Shown here in pieces: positions 25,308 through 34,785 of a DNA stretch of 64,000 bases (its first letter is position 1; the number at the start of each line of letters is the position of its first letter). This DNA comes from Verrucomicrobiaceae bacterium UBA1938 (GTDB taxonomy: Bacteria > Verrucomicrobiota > Verrucomicrobiia > Verrucomicrobiales > Verrucomicrobiaceae), in the NCBI GenBank assembly GCA_002336895.1, contig DDFC01000011.1:1-64000 (forward strand), written 5' to 3'. The notes beneath the pieces were generated by a model, which was given only the letters and a program-made list of their open reading frames with translations, made no database searches and was not told the origin of the DNA. Made by a program: the position numbers and the translations under genes.

Positions 25308-27728
25308 ATGCGTCTCCTGCCTTTCATCCTGCTCTCCATCAGCCTGCCTGCTGCGGCGGCGGTCGATTTCTCACACCAGATCGTGCCCATCCTGCGCGAG
25401 CACTGCGCGGAGTGCCATGCGGGGGACAAAAAGAAAGGCGGCTTCTCCTTCAATGACCGCGCCTCTCTCATGGAGGGCGGCGAGGACGGGCCTGCGGTGG
25501 TCAGCGGCAGGAGCGCGCAGAGCGCCATGATCGCAGCCATCCTCTCTGCCGATCCCGATGAGCAGATGCCGCCCAAGGGCAAACGCGTGCCCGCCGAGCA
25601 GGTGGCGCTGCTGCGGCAGTGGATCGATGAAGGCCTCGCGTGGGAGGAGGGCTTCGCCTTCAAAAAGCCTGCGTATGAGCCGCCGCTGCAGCCGCGCATG
25701 CCCACACTGCCCGCAGCCGTGGACGGGCGCAGCAACCCCATCGACCGCATCCTGGATGCGTACCTCGCCGCCAAGAAACTCCCCCGCCCTGCCGCGATCG
25801 ACGACGCCACCTTCATGCGCCGCGTGCACCTGGACCTCATCGGCCTGCTGCCCACGCCGCAGGAGCAGGAGGCCTTTGCCAAAGACAAGGCTGCCGACAA
25901 ACGCACACGCCTCATCGAGTCCCTGCTGCAGCGCGACATCGACTACACCGAGCACTGGCTCACCTTTTGGAATGACCTGCTGCGCAATGACTACGGCGGC
26001 ACCGGATTCATCACCGGCGGGCGCAAGCAGATCAGCAACTGGCTGTATCAGGCGCTCGTCACCAACATGCCCTTCGACCAGTTTGTGCGCGAGCTCATCG
26101 CGCCGCCGAATGACGAGAGCCGGGGCTTCATTGATGGCATCAAATGGCGTGGCGATGTCAGCGCCGGGCAGACGGTGGAGATCCAGTTTGCGCAGAGCGT
26201 GGGGCAGAGCTTTCTCGGCATCAACATGAAGTGCGCGTCCTGCCACGACAGCTTCATCGACCGCTGGAAGCTCAGCGAGGCGTATGGACTGGCCGCCATC
26301 TACTCCACCCGCCCGCTGGAGGTGAACCGCTGCGACAAGCCCACCGGGCAGAAAGCCGTGCCCTCATGGCTCTTCCCAGAGATCGGTCAGGTGGACCCGC
26401 AGGCCCCGCCCGCCGAGCGCCTCAAGCAGATGGCCGCACTCATGACGCACCCCAAAAACGGCCGCGTGCCGCGCACGCTGGTCAATCGCCTCTGGCAGCG
26501 TCTGGTGGGGCGTGGTATCGTGCACCCGGTGGATGCCATGCAGACCGAGCCCTGGAGCGCCGACCTGCTGGACTACCTGGCGGCGGACTTTGCGCAGCAC
26601 GGCCATGACCTGAAGCACACGCTCGCGCTCATCGCCAGCTCGCAGGCCTACCAGTCCCACGCCGAGGTGCTGGGAAAAGGCGCGGACGACCACGGCTACA
26701 CCTACGCAGGCCCGCGCGTGCGGCGGCTCACGGCGGAGCAGTTTGTGGATGCCATCTGGCAGATCACCGGCGCAGCCCCCGTGAAGATGGATGCCGGAGT
26801 ACTGCGTGGCAAGGTGGACCCCAAGCTGGCGCAGCAGATCAAGATCAGCGGCCAGTGGATCTGGGGCCACAGCGCCAGCCCCGGCAGCACCCCGCCTGCG
26901 GGAGAGGCCATCACCCTGCGCAAGACCTTCACGCTGGATGAAGACCCCGCCAGCGCCAGCGCGGTGGTCACCTGCGACAACGGCTACACTTTATTTATCA
27001 ACAACCGCCGCATCAGCGCCGGGGACGACTGGACCAAGATGGCCGCCGTGCCGCTGCAGACCGCCCTGAAAAAAGGGGCCAACACCCTCCTCGTGGTGGC
27101 CACCAATGCCGGCAAAGGCCCCAATGCCGCAGGCTTCTTCTTTGACGCCCGCGTGCGCAGCGTCTCCGGCAAGGAGACGACCCTCAGCAGCGACGCCACC
27201 TGGGAGTGGACCGCCAAGGTGCCTGCCACCAAGGAGGGCCGTCTGGGTGCCTTTGACGCCAAGGACTGGAAGCCGGTGGTGGTGGTGAAGGCGCTGCCCG
27301 TGTGGGAAAAGACCATCCAGGCGCAGGCCCCCGCGCTGCTGGCACAGGGTGCCGCCGCCTCCGGCCGCATGGTGCGCGCCGCGCTGATGAAGTCCGACTT
27401 TCTCATGCGCACCCTGGGCCGCCCAAACCGCGACCAGATCGTGACCACCCGCCCCAATGACCTGACCACGCTGGAGGCCATCGACCTCGCCAATGGCAGC
27501 GTGCTTTCCGCAGCCATCGCCAAAGGCGCGCAGCGTCTGCTGCAGTCCCCTGCGGCCACACCGCAGGCACGCATCGAGGGCATCTACCAGCAGGCCCTCT
27601 GCCGCCCGCCCACCGCCGCCGAGTTGTCCACCGCACAGGAGATCCTGGGAGACAAACCCACCGCCCAATCCCTCGAAGACCTCCTCTGGGCCGTCTGCAT
27701 GCTGCCCGAGTTTCAGACCGTGCGGTAA
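25308..27728 (+). CDS. PSD1/DUF1549-DUF1553 cytochrome-like protein with inserted jelly-roll domain
   Basis: An 806-residue secreted protein. After a signal peptide comes a planctomycete-type cytochrome C domain with the heme motif CAECH (about residues 30-110). A DUF1549 domain follows, with a second CASCH motif, then DUF1553 (HPKNGRVPRTLVNRLWQRLVGRGIVHPVD). A galactose-binding-like jelly roll is inserted at about 530-640 (ITLRKTFTLDEDPASASAVV, NGYTLFINNRRI), then DUF1553 resumes (GRPNRDQIVTTRPNDLTTL). Such proteins are typical of Planctomycetes and Verrucomicrobia and usually pair with a DUF1501 gene. Here the next gene encodes a ThuA protein instead. Redox and polysaccharide-related roles have been suggested for the family; function is unproven. 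Confidence 0.88.
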   Translation: MRLLPFILLSISLPAAAAVDFSHQIVPILREHCAECHAGDKKKGGFSFNDRASLMEGGEDGPAVVSGRSAQSAMIAAILSADPDEQMPPKGKRVPAEQVALLRQWIDEGLAWEEGFAFKKPAYEPPLQPRMPTLPAAVDGRSNPIDRILDAYLAAKKLPRPAAIDDATFMRRVHLDLIGLLPTPQEQEAFAKDKAADKRTRLIESLLQRDIDYTEHWLTFWNDLLRNDYGGTGFITGGRKQISNWLYQALVTNMPFDQFVRELIAPPNDESRGFIDGIKWRGDVSAGQTVEIQFAQSVGQSFLGINMKCASCHDSFIDRWKLSEAYGLAAIYSTRPLEVNRCDKPTGQKAVPSWLFPEIGQVDPQAPPAERLKQMAALMTHPKNGRVPRTLVNRLWQRLVGRGIVHPVDAMQTEPWSADLLDYLAADFAQHGHDLKHTLALIASSQAYQSHAEVLGKGADDHGYTYAGPRVRRLTAEQFVDAIWQITGAAPVKMDAGVLRGKVDPKLAQQIKISGQWIWGHSASPGSTPPAGEAITLRKTFTLDEDPASASAVVTCDNGYTLFINNRRISAGDDWTKMAAVPLQTALKKGANTLLVVATNAGKGPNAAGFFFDARVRSVSGKETTLSSDATWEWTAKVPATKEGRLGAFDAKDWKPVVVVKALPVWEKTIQAQAPALLAQGAAASGRMVRAALMKSDFLMRTLGRPNRDQIVTTRPNDLTTLEAIDLANGSVLSAAIAKGAQRLLQSPAATPQARIEGIYQQALCRPPTAAELSTAQEILGDKPTAQSLEDLLWAVCMLPEFQTVR

Positions 27729-27822
27729 GCATATTCACGTGCATTGCTTCCGCTCTTGATTTGCCACGCGCGGCAGGAATGGTGCGGGCTCACGACACCC
27801 AACCACACTCCCCTCTCCTTTC

Positions 27823-28797
27823 ATGAAGCCGCTTCATCTGCTCGCTCTGTTTCTCGCCGCCGCTGCATCTCTCCAGGCCGTCACGCCGGATGGGAAGAAG
27901 AAGCTGGTGCTGATCGCCGGAAAGCCCTCGCACCCGGCGGGCATGCATGAATTCCGCGCAGGAACGATCCTGCTGGAAAAATGCCTGAAAAGCGTGCCCA
28001 ATCTGGTGGTGGACCGCCATGAGATGGGCTGGGTCAGCGATGAAAAGACCTTTGCCGATGCGGATGCGGTGGTGATCTACGCCGATGGCGGCGGCAAGCA
28101 CCCCGCTGTAGTGGACGGGCATCTGGAGACGCTGCGCGGCCTGGTGGCCAAGGGCGTGGGCTTTGGCTGCATGCACTACGGTGTGGAGGTGGTGGCAGGC
28201 CAGGCTGGCAAGGAATTCCAAGAGTGGCTGGGCGGGCACTATGAGAATGCGTATTCCTGCAATCCCATCTGGGACGCAAACTACACGCAGCTGCCGCAGC
28301 ACCCTGTGACAAATGGCGTGCAGCCTTTCACCACCAAGGACGAGTGGTACATCCACATGCGCTTCCGCCCGGCCTTTGGTCATGGCGACAAGCCGGCCAC
28401 GGATGGCGCGGCGAAGTTTGTGCCCATCCTTGTGGCGCCACCCAGCGATGCCACACGCGACGGCCCCTACGTGGCCCCAAAGGGCCCCTACCCGCACATC
28501 CAGGCGGAAAAGGGCGCGCCTGAGACCATGATGTGGACCGTGGAGCGCACCGATGGCGGCCGTGGCTTTGGCTTCACCGGCGGTCACTTCCATGCGAACT
28601 GGGGCAATGACAACGTGCGCAAGGCCGTGCTGAACGCCCTGCTGTGGGTGGCAAAGGTGGACGTGCCGGAGAAAGGCGTGGAATCCGCCGTCACCGCCGA
28701 TGAGCTGACGCAAAATCTGGACCCCAAGCCCGCGCCGAAGCCCAAGAGCGCAGCGCTGGAGACTCCCCGCGTGTTTGAGCGCGTGGCCGCACGCTGA
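27823..28797 (+). CDS. Secreted ThuA-domain protein
   Basis: A 324-residue protein with a signal peptide (MKPLHLLALFLAAAASLQA). The ThuA (trehalose-utilisation) glutamine-amidotransferase-like fold is seen in KKLVLIAGKPSHPAGMHEF, ADAVVIYADGGGKHP, GVGFGCMHYGVEV and GFGFTGGHFHANWGNDNVRK. Secreted ThuA proteins are common near PSD1 genes and sugar dehydrogenases in this phylum; enzymatic activity is unknown. It lies 94 bp after the PSD1 gene and ends at a strong terminator. The ATG follows a C/T-rich tract. Confidence 0.88.
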   Translation: MKPLHLLALFLAAAASLQAVTPDGKKKLVLIAGKPSHPAGMHEFRAGTILLEKCLKSVPNLVVDRHEMGWVSDEKTFADADAVVIYADGGGKHPAVVDGHLETLRGLVAKGVGFGCMHYGVEVVAGQAGKEFQEWLGGHYENAYSCNPIWDANYTQLPQHPVTNGVQPFTTKDEWYIHMRFRPAFGHGDKPATDGAAKFVPILVAPPSDATRDGPYVAPKGPYPHIQAEKGAPETMMWTVERTDGGRGFGFTGGHFHANWGNDNVRKAVLNALLWVAKVDVPEKGVESAVTADELTQNLDPKPAPKPKSAALETPRVFERVAAR

Positions 28798-28828
28798 GGC
28801 AGGCGGTTTCAAGATCTGGCAAAGTGTG

Positions 28829-28866
28829 AGCGCCGGGTGCCATGAGTGCATCCCGGCGCTTTTTTT
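28829..28866 (+). terminator. Rho-independent terminator after the ThuA gene
   Basis: A 9-bp perfect stem (AGCGCCGGG / CCCGGCGCT) with a 14-nt loop is followed by a run of seven T, 32 bp after the stop codon. Confidence 0.92.
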
Positions 28867-28979
28867 GTGCCTGATGTGTGAGCACACACGGACGGGGCTG
28901 CTTCGTTCTCATGCCTCTCCTGTCACACCACGCCCTGCCATCTCATGCCACCATCCGGCATGACCAGACACACGCACAC

Positions 28980-29012
28980 AAAAAAAACGCCACGGCATCT
29001 CTGCACGTGGCG
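28980..29012 (-). terminator. Rho-independent terminator after the secretin gene
   Basis: On the minus strand CGCCACG / CGTGGCG form the stem, followed by a run of eight T. It lies about 30 bp past the secretin stop codon and faces the ThuA terminator. Confidence 0.88.
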
Positions 29013-29041
29013 CTTTGTTTTGAGGGGGGGGGTGAGTCAGA

Positions 29042-31081
29042 TCACAGGTACTTCTTGGTGAAGAGCGTGCGCTGGAAGGAGGCGATGCGCTCCAGGATGA
29101 TCTTCAGCGTCTGCTGCTGCTGGTCGATCATGGCAAACTTCGAAGGCTCTGAGATCTTCATGCTCTCGCACTGGGCATTGATGCGCTCCACGGCCACCTT
29201 GAGCTCTTTGATCTTCTGGCCCAGTTCGGGGGTGATGCGGCTTTCCTTCACGGTGTTCCCCAGGATCTCGGCTTCGCGGGAGAGGTAGGCCACGGCGTCT
29301 GGCAGCGCGGCGCTGCCGCCCACCAGGGCCCCGGTGCTGCTGTCCACTCGGGGCTTGCCCACGAGTCCCGGACGGCGTGGCACCACGGACTGCGGCTCGG
29401 CCGGCAGGCCGCCATTGCGAGCGTCGATGATCGTGGGGGTGATGAAGAGCATGAGGCTCTTGTGGTTCTTGCTGCGGCTCTTGTAGTCGAAGAGCCACTT
29501 CAGGCCGGGGATCTTGCTGAGGAAAGGCACGCCGGTCTGCGATTCCTTCTCCGTCGCCTCATCCAGCCCCCCGACGGCCACGGTGTAGCCGGACTCGATC
29601 TCCACGGGGGCATTGTACACACGGGAGGAGGCCACCGGGTAGGGATTTCCGGAAATGACCTGGGAGCCGATGATGCTGGAGACGGTGACAGCCATGTTCA
29701 GCAGCACCTTCTCCGCCTGCATGCGCTTGGGCAGGATGTTGAGCACAGTACCGATGGGCAGATAGGCCACCTTGGTGGTGGTGGTGGCGCCTGTGGAGCC
29801 GGAGCTGGCGGTGGAGCTGGCGTCGAGCACCGGCTGGTTCACCACGGCGCGGATGGCCACCTCACGATTGCTCAGCGTGACCATGCGCGGGTAGGAGGTG
29901 GTGTTGGTCTCCTGGTCCTGCATCAGCGCGCGCAGCTTCACATTCACGTCCTGCGCACTGAGGATGCTGGTGGCCGGGAAGGCATTGTGCGCCATCTGGT
30001 TCACGTCAAAGGTGTTCAGCAGCGACTGCACAGACGTGGCGTAGCCGCCGGTGGTGGGCACGTTGCTGTACTTGACGGTGGTCACGGGCAGGCCCGTCGT
30101 TGCATCGGTGGTGGTGCTGTTTTCCGTGATCTGGCGGAAGGTGCCGCCGCTGCCGAGCGTGGAGCTCCAGTCGATGCCAAACTCACGTGAGGGATCACGC
30201 GAGGTTTCGATGAACTTCACCTCGATGGCGATGAGCGACTGCGGCTTGTCCGCTGCGGCCAGAAAGCCCTCCACCCACATGTGCTGCAGGCGGGTGGCCA
30301 CAATGTAGAGAGTGTTGGAATCAGATTTCCAGATGACCTTCGGCTTGCGCACGGAGCTCAGCTCGTTCGAGTTCATGGCACGTGCGGCTGTCTCTTCCGC
30401 GCCCAGTCCGGCACCGCCAGCACCGGGTGCGATGCCCGGGATGCCGCCCCCCCCCATGCCGCCTGCGATGTCCGTCTCCTCTGGTCCCAGGCCCAGGAGC
30501 GCACGGATGTCATTGACCACTTCGCTGCGCTTCACCTCAAATGCCTGGCTGGTGCCCTGCAAGTCCATGCCTGCGGCCGCACTGCTGATCGCATTGCCCT
30601 TGGACATAGACGTGGTGCCCGAGGAGGACACACGCTCCACCATTTCCACGGCGTTGTTCTTGATTTCATAGGATTTGCCGATGAGCTCGCGGTCATCCGC
30701 CGGGCGGATGTACCAGATGCCATTGTCTGGTATGATGGCCAGTCCATTGGCTTTGCATAGCGTCTCCAGCACCTGGAAGGGGCTGGCCCTGATGGAGAAG
30801 GTGATGAGTCTGGCCCCCTCGGCACTGTCATCCGGCAGGGAGAAGAACGAGATGCCTGCGTCTGTGGCCAGAAAGCGCAGCACATCGCTCAGCATGGCTT
30901 TGGAAAAGTCATACTGCTGCGGTGCGGCCACTCTCAGCCTGCCTGCTTCCGCCTCATATTCAGGTGAGAGCAGTTGTGCGTTGTTCTGGTTAAATTGGGC
31001 GCACAGAGAACCTCCTGCGAGGGCTGCCAAAGCCAGGCAGAGCAGGAATTTAAGCTGGAACGTAGCATGAAATTGGCGCAT
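29042..31081 (-). CDS. Secretin (GspD/PilQ-type outer-membrane channel)
   Basis: A 679-residue protein with a signal peptide (MRQFHATFQLKFLLCLALAA). An STN/N0-like domain follows (DFSKAMLSDVLRFLATDAGI to GIWYIRP), then an N-domain (SDSNTLYIVATRLQHMWVEG) and a secretin domain with LRALMQDQETNTTSYPRMVT, VLNILPKRM and the closing VAVGGLDEATEKE...VPFLSKIPGLKWLF and SLMLFITPTII. The last 80 residues form a coiled-coil-like extension absent from standard secretins. It is divergent from the pseudopilin/PilT operon and surely serves that system. Upstream ATGs in frame exist, but this one directly precedes the signal peptide. Confidence 0.92.
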   Translation of the reverse strand: MRQFHATFQLKFLLCLALAALAGGSLCAQFNQNNAQLLSPEYEAEAGRLRVAAPQQYDFSKAMLSDVLRFLATDAGISFFSLPDDSAEGARLITFSIRASPFQVLETLCKANGLAIIPDNGIWYIRPADDRELIGKSYEIKNNAVEMVERVSSSGTTSMSKGNAISSAAAGMDLQGTSQAFEVKRSEVVNDIRALLGLGPEETDIAGGMGGGGIPGIAPGAGGAGLGAEETAARAMNSNELSSVRKPKVIWKSDSNTLYIVATRLQHMWVEGFLAAADKPQSLIAIEVKFIETSRDPSREFGIDWSSTLGSGGTFRQITENSTTTDATTGLPVTTVKYSNVPTTGGYATSVQSLLNTFDVNQMAHNAFPATSILSAQDVNVKLRALMQDQETNTTSYPRMVTLSNREVAIRAVVNQPVLDASSTASSGSTGATTTTKVAYLPIGTVLNILPKRMQAEKVLLNMAVTVSSIIGSQVISGNPYPVASSRVYNAPVEIESGYTVAVGGLDEATEKESQTGVPFLSKIPGLKWLFDYKSRSKNHKSLMLFITPTIIDARNGGLPAEPQSVVPRRPGLVGKPRVDSSTGALVGGSAALPDAVAYLSREAEILGNTVKESRITPELGQKIKELKVAVERINAQCESMKISEPSKFAMIDQQQQTLKIILERIASFQRTLFTKKYL

Positions 31082-31259
31082 AATTATGGTAATTATACTT
31101 TTAACGGTCATACAAATCAAATGACTTTATCACTGCGAGGTCTTGATTTTATGATTTTAGCAAAATATTCAGACAAATTGACCAATTCCAAGTGTTTTCC
31201 ATAATTTTCATATGTTTTACCTTGAATTTAGGTAACTTTAACTATTCATTACGGCATCG
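31082..31259. promoter_or_regulatory. AT-rich divergent promoter region of the secretion cluster
   Basis: The 178 bp between the secretin start and the first pseudopilin gene are strikingly AT-rich compared with the GC-rich surroundings. Several -10-like words occur (TATACT near 31092 on the plus strand, TATGATTTTAG near 31150). Promoters for both directions must lie here. I cannot assign individual sites with confidence. Confidence 0.5.
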
Positions 31260-32840
31260 ATGACGCCCATAATATCCACATTCCCCATTCAGGGCACGAG
31301 CAGCAAAGTCTGCCGTGGTGGATTTTCAGTGCTCGAACTCGTCAGCATGATCGCGATCCTCGGCATCATCACTGGCGTACTCGTCAATACCTTTGGTGGT
31401 GATTTCGCTGGCACCAACGCCGGAAAGCTCCAGGCGGATGTGGCTGGGCTCAATCACATGATCGCGCTTTATCTGGCAGATGGTGGCAGCCTCGCAGGCC
31501 TCTCCTCCCCACAGTCCATCGTGGATAAGATGAAGCGCTCCCGCCCGCAGTCCGAATGGCAGCAGCATGCCGGCGTGGTCTCCGGCAAGCTTCTGGATGT
31601 GCGCCTGCAGGCCCGCATGAGCAGCTCTTCGGACGCCGCCGGAACTCCGCGTGCGCTGTGGGACCGCACCAAGCAGCGCTTCTACATCAGCACCAGCGGC
31701 AGCGGTGTGAAGGAATTCTATCTGGACAATGCCCTGGCCTCTGCGGACTACGGCAGCGAGACACGGGGAAAATCCCTTTACGCCTTCAATTCCAGCAAGA
31801 GCGGCTGGGTGTGGTACAACCCAGGCACACCAGGCACGCCGAACTACATGGACCCCACGATGATGAATACCGCCACTCCAGCCTCGGGCTTTGATCCAAA
31901 TGAAACGGCGCCTGACTCAACGACACCTCCCTCGGGCTCCGGAGGAGGCACAGGCGGCGGAGATGGAGGCAGCGGAGGCGGCCCCGACTCTCAGCCGACA
32001 CTGGCCATGCTCACCACGCCAGTTTTCACCCCCAGCGGCGGCACTTTTGCCTTTGGCAGCTTTCCCGCCACCGTGGCTCTTGTCGGTGCGGGGCCAGCCA
32101 GCGCCTCTGTTTTGATGTACAGCGTCAACGGCGGTGGGTGGCAGACCTACACCGGCCCCATCCCTCTGACTCCGGCGATGAACATCCAGGCGCAAAATGT
32201 GAGCACGCGCCCCGCTGAATTCACCTCCAGCAACATCAATTCCCAAACCTGGTACCGCCTCATCAGCGGTTTCACCGGTACGGACACTGGCAGCTGGGGA
32301 AATGCCACCGGCGGCCCCAATCTGGTGACGGACACTCAGAACACCGGCACCACTTCAGTCTTCAAATCCGGCAACACCAAGCTCGACCTCGGCGGCGGCC
32401 AGTATCTCGACGCCGGAGTGCAGAATTCACTGAGCTTCACCCCTGCGGGGTTCAACGGCATCACGCCCAACACCTGGTTCGACTTTGGCGCCATGATGAT
32501 CTCCAACGGCACCACCTTCTACAACAGTGAAGCCACCGGTGTGACCCTCTCCGTCAATCTCAGCCTCACCCAGCCTGCGGTCAACTACACCGCCTACATC
32601 AATCTCGGCCTCGTCAGCACGCCCAACACCAGCGATCCCCTCTCCAGCGCGGACATCGTGCAGCTGCTGAACCCCACCACCGACTTCACCGTGACCATCG
32701 ACGGCGTGCAGTACCGCCTTGAGCTGCAGTGGCAGTCCCTGGACCCCAGCTCCAGCGTCGTCCAGGGCAACAACCTCCTCATCTTTGAGGGCGCCAATGC
32801 GGCCGTGGAACTGCGCGCACGCTTCACCAGCAACTTCTGA
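31260..32840 (+). CDS. Large pseudopilin with C-terminal adhesion-like domains
   Basis: A 526-residue protein. The class III signal is CRGGFSVLELVSMIAILGI: cleavage after Gly-Gly, Phe at +1 and Glu at +5, then the hydrophobic pilin helix. A GspG/H-like N-terminal region to about residue 200 is followed by a Gly-rich linker (GSGGGTGGGDGGSGGG), a chitobiase-C-terminal-like beta domain (TTPVFTPSGGTF...MYSVNGGGWQTY) and a final beta-sandwich resembling choice-of-anchor domains (WFDFGAMMISNGTTFYN). This is far longer than ordinary pseudopilins (about 150-200). It opens the plus-strand operon and may form the tip or display adhesion domains. Confidence 0.85.
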   Translation: MTPIISTFPIQGTSSKVCRGGFSVLELVSMIAILGIITGVLVNTFGGDFAGTNAGKLQADVAGLNHMIALYLADGGSLAGLSSPQSIVDKMKRSRPQSEWQQHAGVVSGKLLDVRLQARMSSSSDAAGTPRALWDRTKQRFYISTSGSGVKEFYLDNALASADYGSETRGKSLYAFNSSKSGWVWYNPGTPGTPNYMDPTMMNTATPASGFDPNETAPDSTTPPSGSGGGTGGGDGGSGGGPDSQPTLAMLTTPVFTPSGGTFAFGSFPATVALVGAGPASASVLMYSVNGGGWQTYTGPIPLTPAMNIQAQNVSTRPAEFTSSNINSQTWYRLISGFTGTDTGSWGNATGGPNLVTDTQNTGTTSVFKSGNTKLDLGGGQYLDAGVQNSLSFTPAGFNGITPNTWFDFGAMMISNGTTFYNSEATGVTLSVNLSLTQPAVNYTAYINLGLVSTPNTSDPLSSADIVQLLNPTTDFTVTIDGVQYRLELQWQSLDPSSSVVQGNNLLIFEGANAAVELRARFTSNF

Positions 32841-32849
32841 CCCCACCCC

Positions 32850-33914
32850 ATGGAAGACATTCACGAACGCAGCCAGCTCGGCTACCGCATGCTCCACCTG
32901 TCCAAGGACAATGGTGTGAGCGACTTCTACGTCACGCCCTGGGAGCCGCTGACCTACAAGCGCAACGGCAAGCTCTTCTACGACTCCTTCATCTACCAGC
33001 CGGAGCGCCCGCTGGAGTTTACCCCCGGGTGTGTGGACTACGCGCTGCAGCTCGGCTCCCGCCGCTATCGTGTGAACCGCATGGTCACACGCGGGCGTCC
33101 GCGCTGGGTGCTGCGTCTGCTGCCGGAAAACATTCCGGACATCAGCAAGCTCATGGTGCCGCCGCCTGCCATCAAAGCCTTCCTGGAGGCAAAGAACGGC
33201 CTCTTCCTGGTGTGCGGTGCCACAGGCTCCGGTAAATCCACCACCATCGCCTCCATGATCCTCGAGCGTGCCAAGCGCCGCCAGGAGCACGTGCTCACCT
33301 TTGAGGACCCCATCGAATTCGTCTATCCCTCCGGCATCCCCTCACTGGTGTCCCAGCGCGAGATCGGCACGGACGAGCTCGACTTCAACAAATCCCTCCG
33401 CGCCGCTCTCCGTCAGGCGCCGGACGTGATTCTGGTGGGTGAAATTCGAGACGGCGAAACGGCTGAGATCGCCCTCCAGGCCGCCGAGACCGGCCACGTG
33501 GTGGTGGCCACTCTGCACACCTCCTCCGCCGCGCAGACGGTGCAGCGCTACCTCAAGCTCATCCCCAGCGACCGCATGGAAAACGCCATGCTCTCCTTTG
33601 CAGACTCCCTGCGCGGCATCCTCTGCCAGCGCCTGCTCTTTGACGAGACGCGCGGAAAGCGCTTCCCCATCCACGAGCTGCTCCTGCCCTATGACTCCGT
33701 GTGCGGCATGATCCGCCGCGGCGAGTTCAAGAACCTGGAGCAGGAGCTGGAGGCCGGCTTCACCCGCGGGATGGTCAGCTTTGAGCGCTGCCTCAACATG
33801 CGCATGTCCGACGGCTGGAAACCCTCCACCGCCCGCAAGACCGGCTACACCGAGCATGAGGTGTACGACTTCCTTTCCAAAGAACAACTGACCTCCGTAT
33901 ATGCTGTTGGATGA
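32850..33914 (+). CDS. PilT-type secretion/twitching ATPase
   Basis: A 354-residue hexameric ATPase of the GspE/PilT family. It has Walker A GATGSGKSTTI, Asp box FEDPIEFVYPS, Walker B ILVGEIRDGETAEIALQAAETGH and His box ATLHTSSAAQTV. It has PilT length, lacks the long N-terminal domain and the zinc tetracysteine motif of PilB/GspE, and keeps a PilT-like C-terminal MIRRGEFKNL. PilT normally powers pilus retraction, yet here it is the only motor in the cluster. It starts 9 bp after the pseudopilin gene and overlaps the next gene by 14 bp. Confidence 0.93.
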   Translation: MEDIHERSQLGYRMLHLSKDNGVSDFYVTPWEPLTYKRNGKLFYDSFIYQPERPLEFTPGCVDYALQLGSRRYRVNRMVTRGRPRWVLRLLPENIPDISKLMVPPPAIKAFLEAKNGLFLVCGATGSGKSTTIASMILERAKRRQEHVLTFEDPIEFVYPSGIPSLVSQREIGTDELDFNKSLRAALRQAPDVILVGEIRDGETAEIALQAAETGHVVVATLHTSSAAQTVQRYLKLIPSDRMENAMLSFADSLRGILCQRLLFDETRGKRFPIHELLLPYDSVCGMIRRGEFKNLEQELEAGFTRGMVSFERCLNMRMSDGWKPSTARKTGYTEHEVYDFLSKEQLTSVYAVG

Positions 33915-34770
33915 AATCAAATCCGTACTGAGCTTTGCCGCCTTCAAAGCCGACCCCGACGACTCCGCCGTGCCGTGGAACAAACGCTTCGAGGGGCGCA
34001 AATCTCTTCTCCTCAACATCAGCCGCAGCGCCGTGAGCTGGCGCTCCGTCAACAAACGCGGCCGCTTTGAAGAAGGCGGCACCCAGGAGGGCGAGCTGAC
34101 AGACACCGCCCCCCACCGCGCTGACGAGTGGAAGGGCATGGTGGAAAACGGCTGGTGCTCCGTCTCCGTGAACCACCGCTTCATCATCAGCCTGGAAAAC
34201 AACCTCATGCGCGGAGACAATGCCGTGGGCCTCCTTCGCACCAATCCCCGCGCCGTGCTGGGTCCGAAGTACGACCGCGGCAAGCGCTACGCCATCTGCC
34301 ACCACCCCGAGACCACCGCCAGCCTGCTGCTGGCCGTTGAGGAGTCCATGGTCAAGGTCACCGAGGACACGCTCAAGACGGTGAACCTCAAGCCCGGCCG
34401 CGTGTGCTGCGGCCTCTTTGCCATGCTGGAGCACGCGATTCTGAGCATCTTCCGCGCCAGCTCAGGCGGCACGCCGCCGGACTTTGTGCTCATCGCCGCG
34501 TGCGAGGGCTCCCTGGCCGTGCTCGTGCAGCAGGAGGGCCAGTGGCGCGACATCCGCTGCCGCAGCGGCCTCGGCCCGGAGGCGGTGGAGACCGCGCTGC
34601 AGATCATCAGCCCCCTGCTGGCCAAGGTGCCCCAGGGCAGCCCGGTTTACTTCGTCGGAGACGGACACGACAACAAATTCCGCACCGAGCTCATGCTGCA
34701 CCTGGAAAAGGTGGGAGCCGCCGACCTCACGCAGGATGACCTGCTGTGGACCATCATCGGAGAACATTAA
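33901..34770 (+). CDS. PilM/GspL-position cytoplasmic protein of the secretion cluster
   Basis: A 289-residue soluble protein starting MLLDEIKSVLSF, overlapping the end of the PilT-like gene by 14 bp. It has no membrane segment. The pattern SLLLNISRSAVSWRSV...FVLIAACEGSLAVLVQQEG resembles alternating strands of an actin-like fold, but I see no clear ATP motif. Its place directly before PilN- and PilO-like genes is that of PilM, the cytoplasmic adaptor of type IV pilus machines. The assignment is by context more than by sequence. Confidence 0.7.
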   Translation: MLLDEIKSVLSFAAFKADPDDSAVPWNKRFEGRKSLLLNISRSAVSWRSVNKRGRFEEGGTQEGELTDTAPHRADEWKGMVENGWCSVSVNHRFIISLENNLMRGDNAVGLLRTNPRAVLGPKYDRGKRYAICHHPETTASLLLAVEESMVKVTEDTLKTVNLKPGRVCCGLFAMLEHAILSIFRASSGGTPPDFVLIAACEGSLAVLVQQEGQWRDIRCRSGLGPEAVETALQIISPLLAKVPQGSPVYFVGDGHDNKFRTELMLHLEKVGAADLTQDDLLWTIIGEH

Positions 34771-34785
34771 AAGCCATATCCTGCC

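Noticed and set aside
31082..31259. The AT-rich divergent gap as a replication origin
   Set aside because: No DnaA-box cluster or iterons are visible. A strong divergent promoter region for the secretion genes explains it better.
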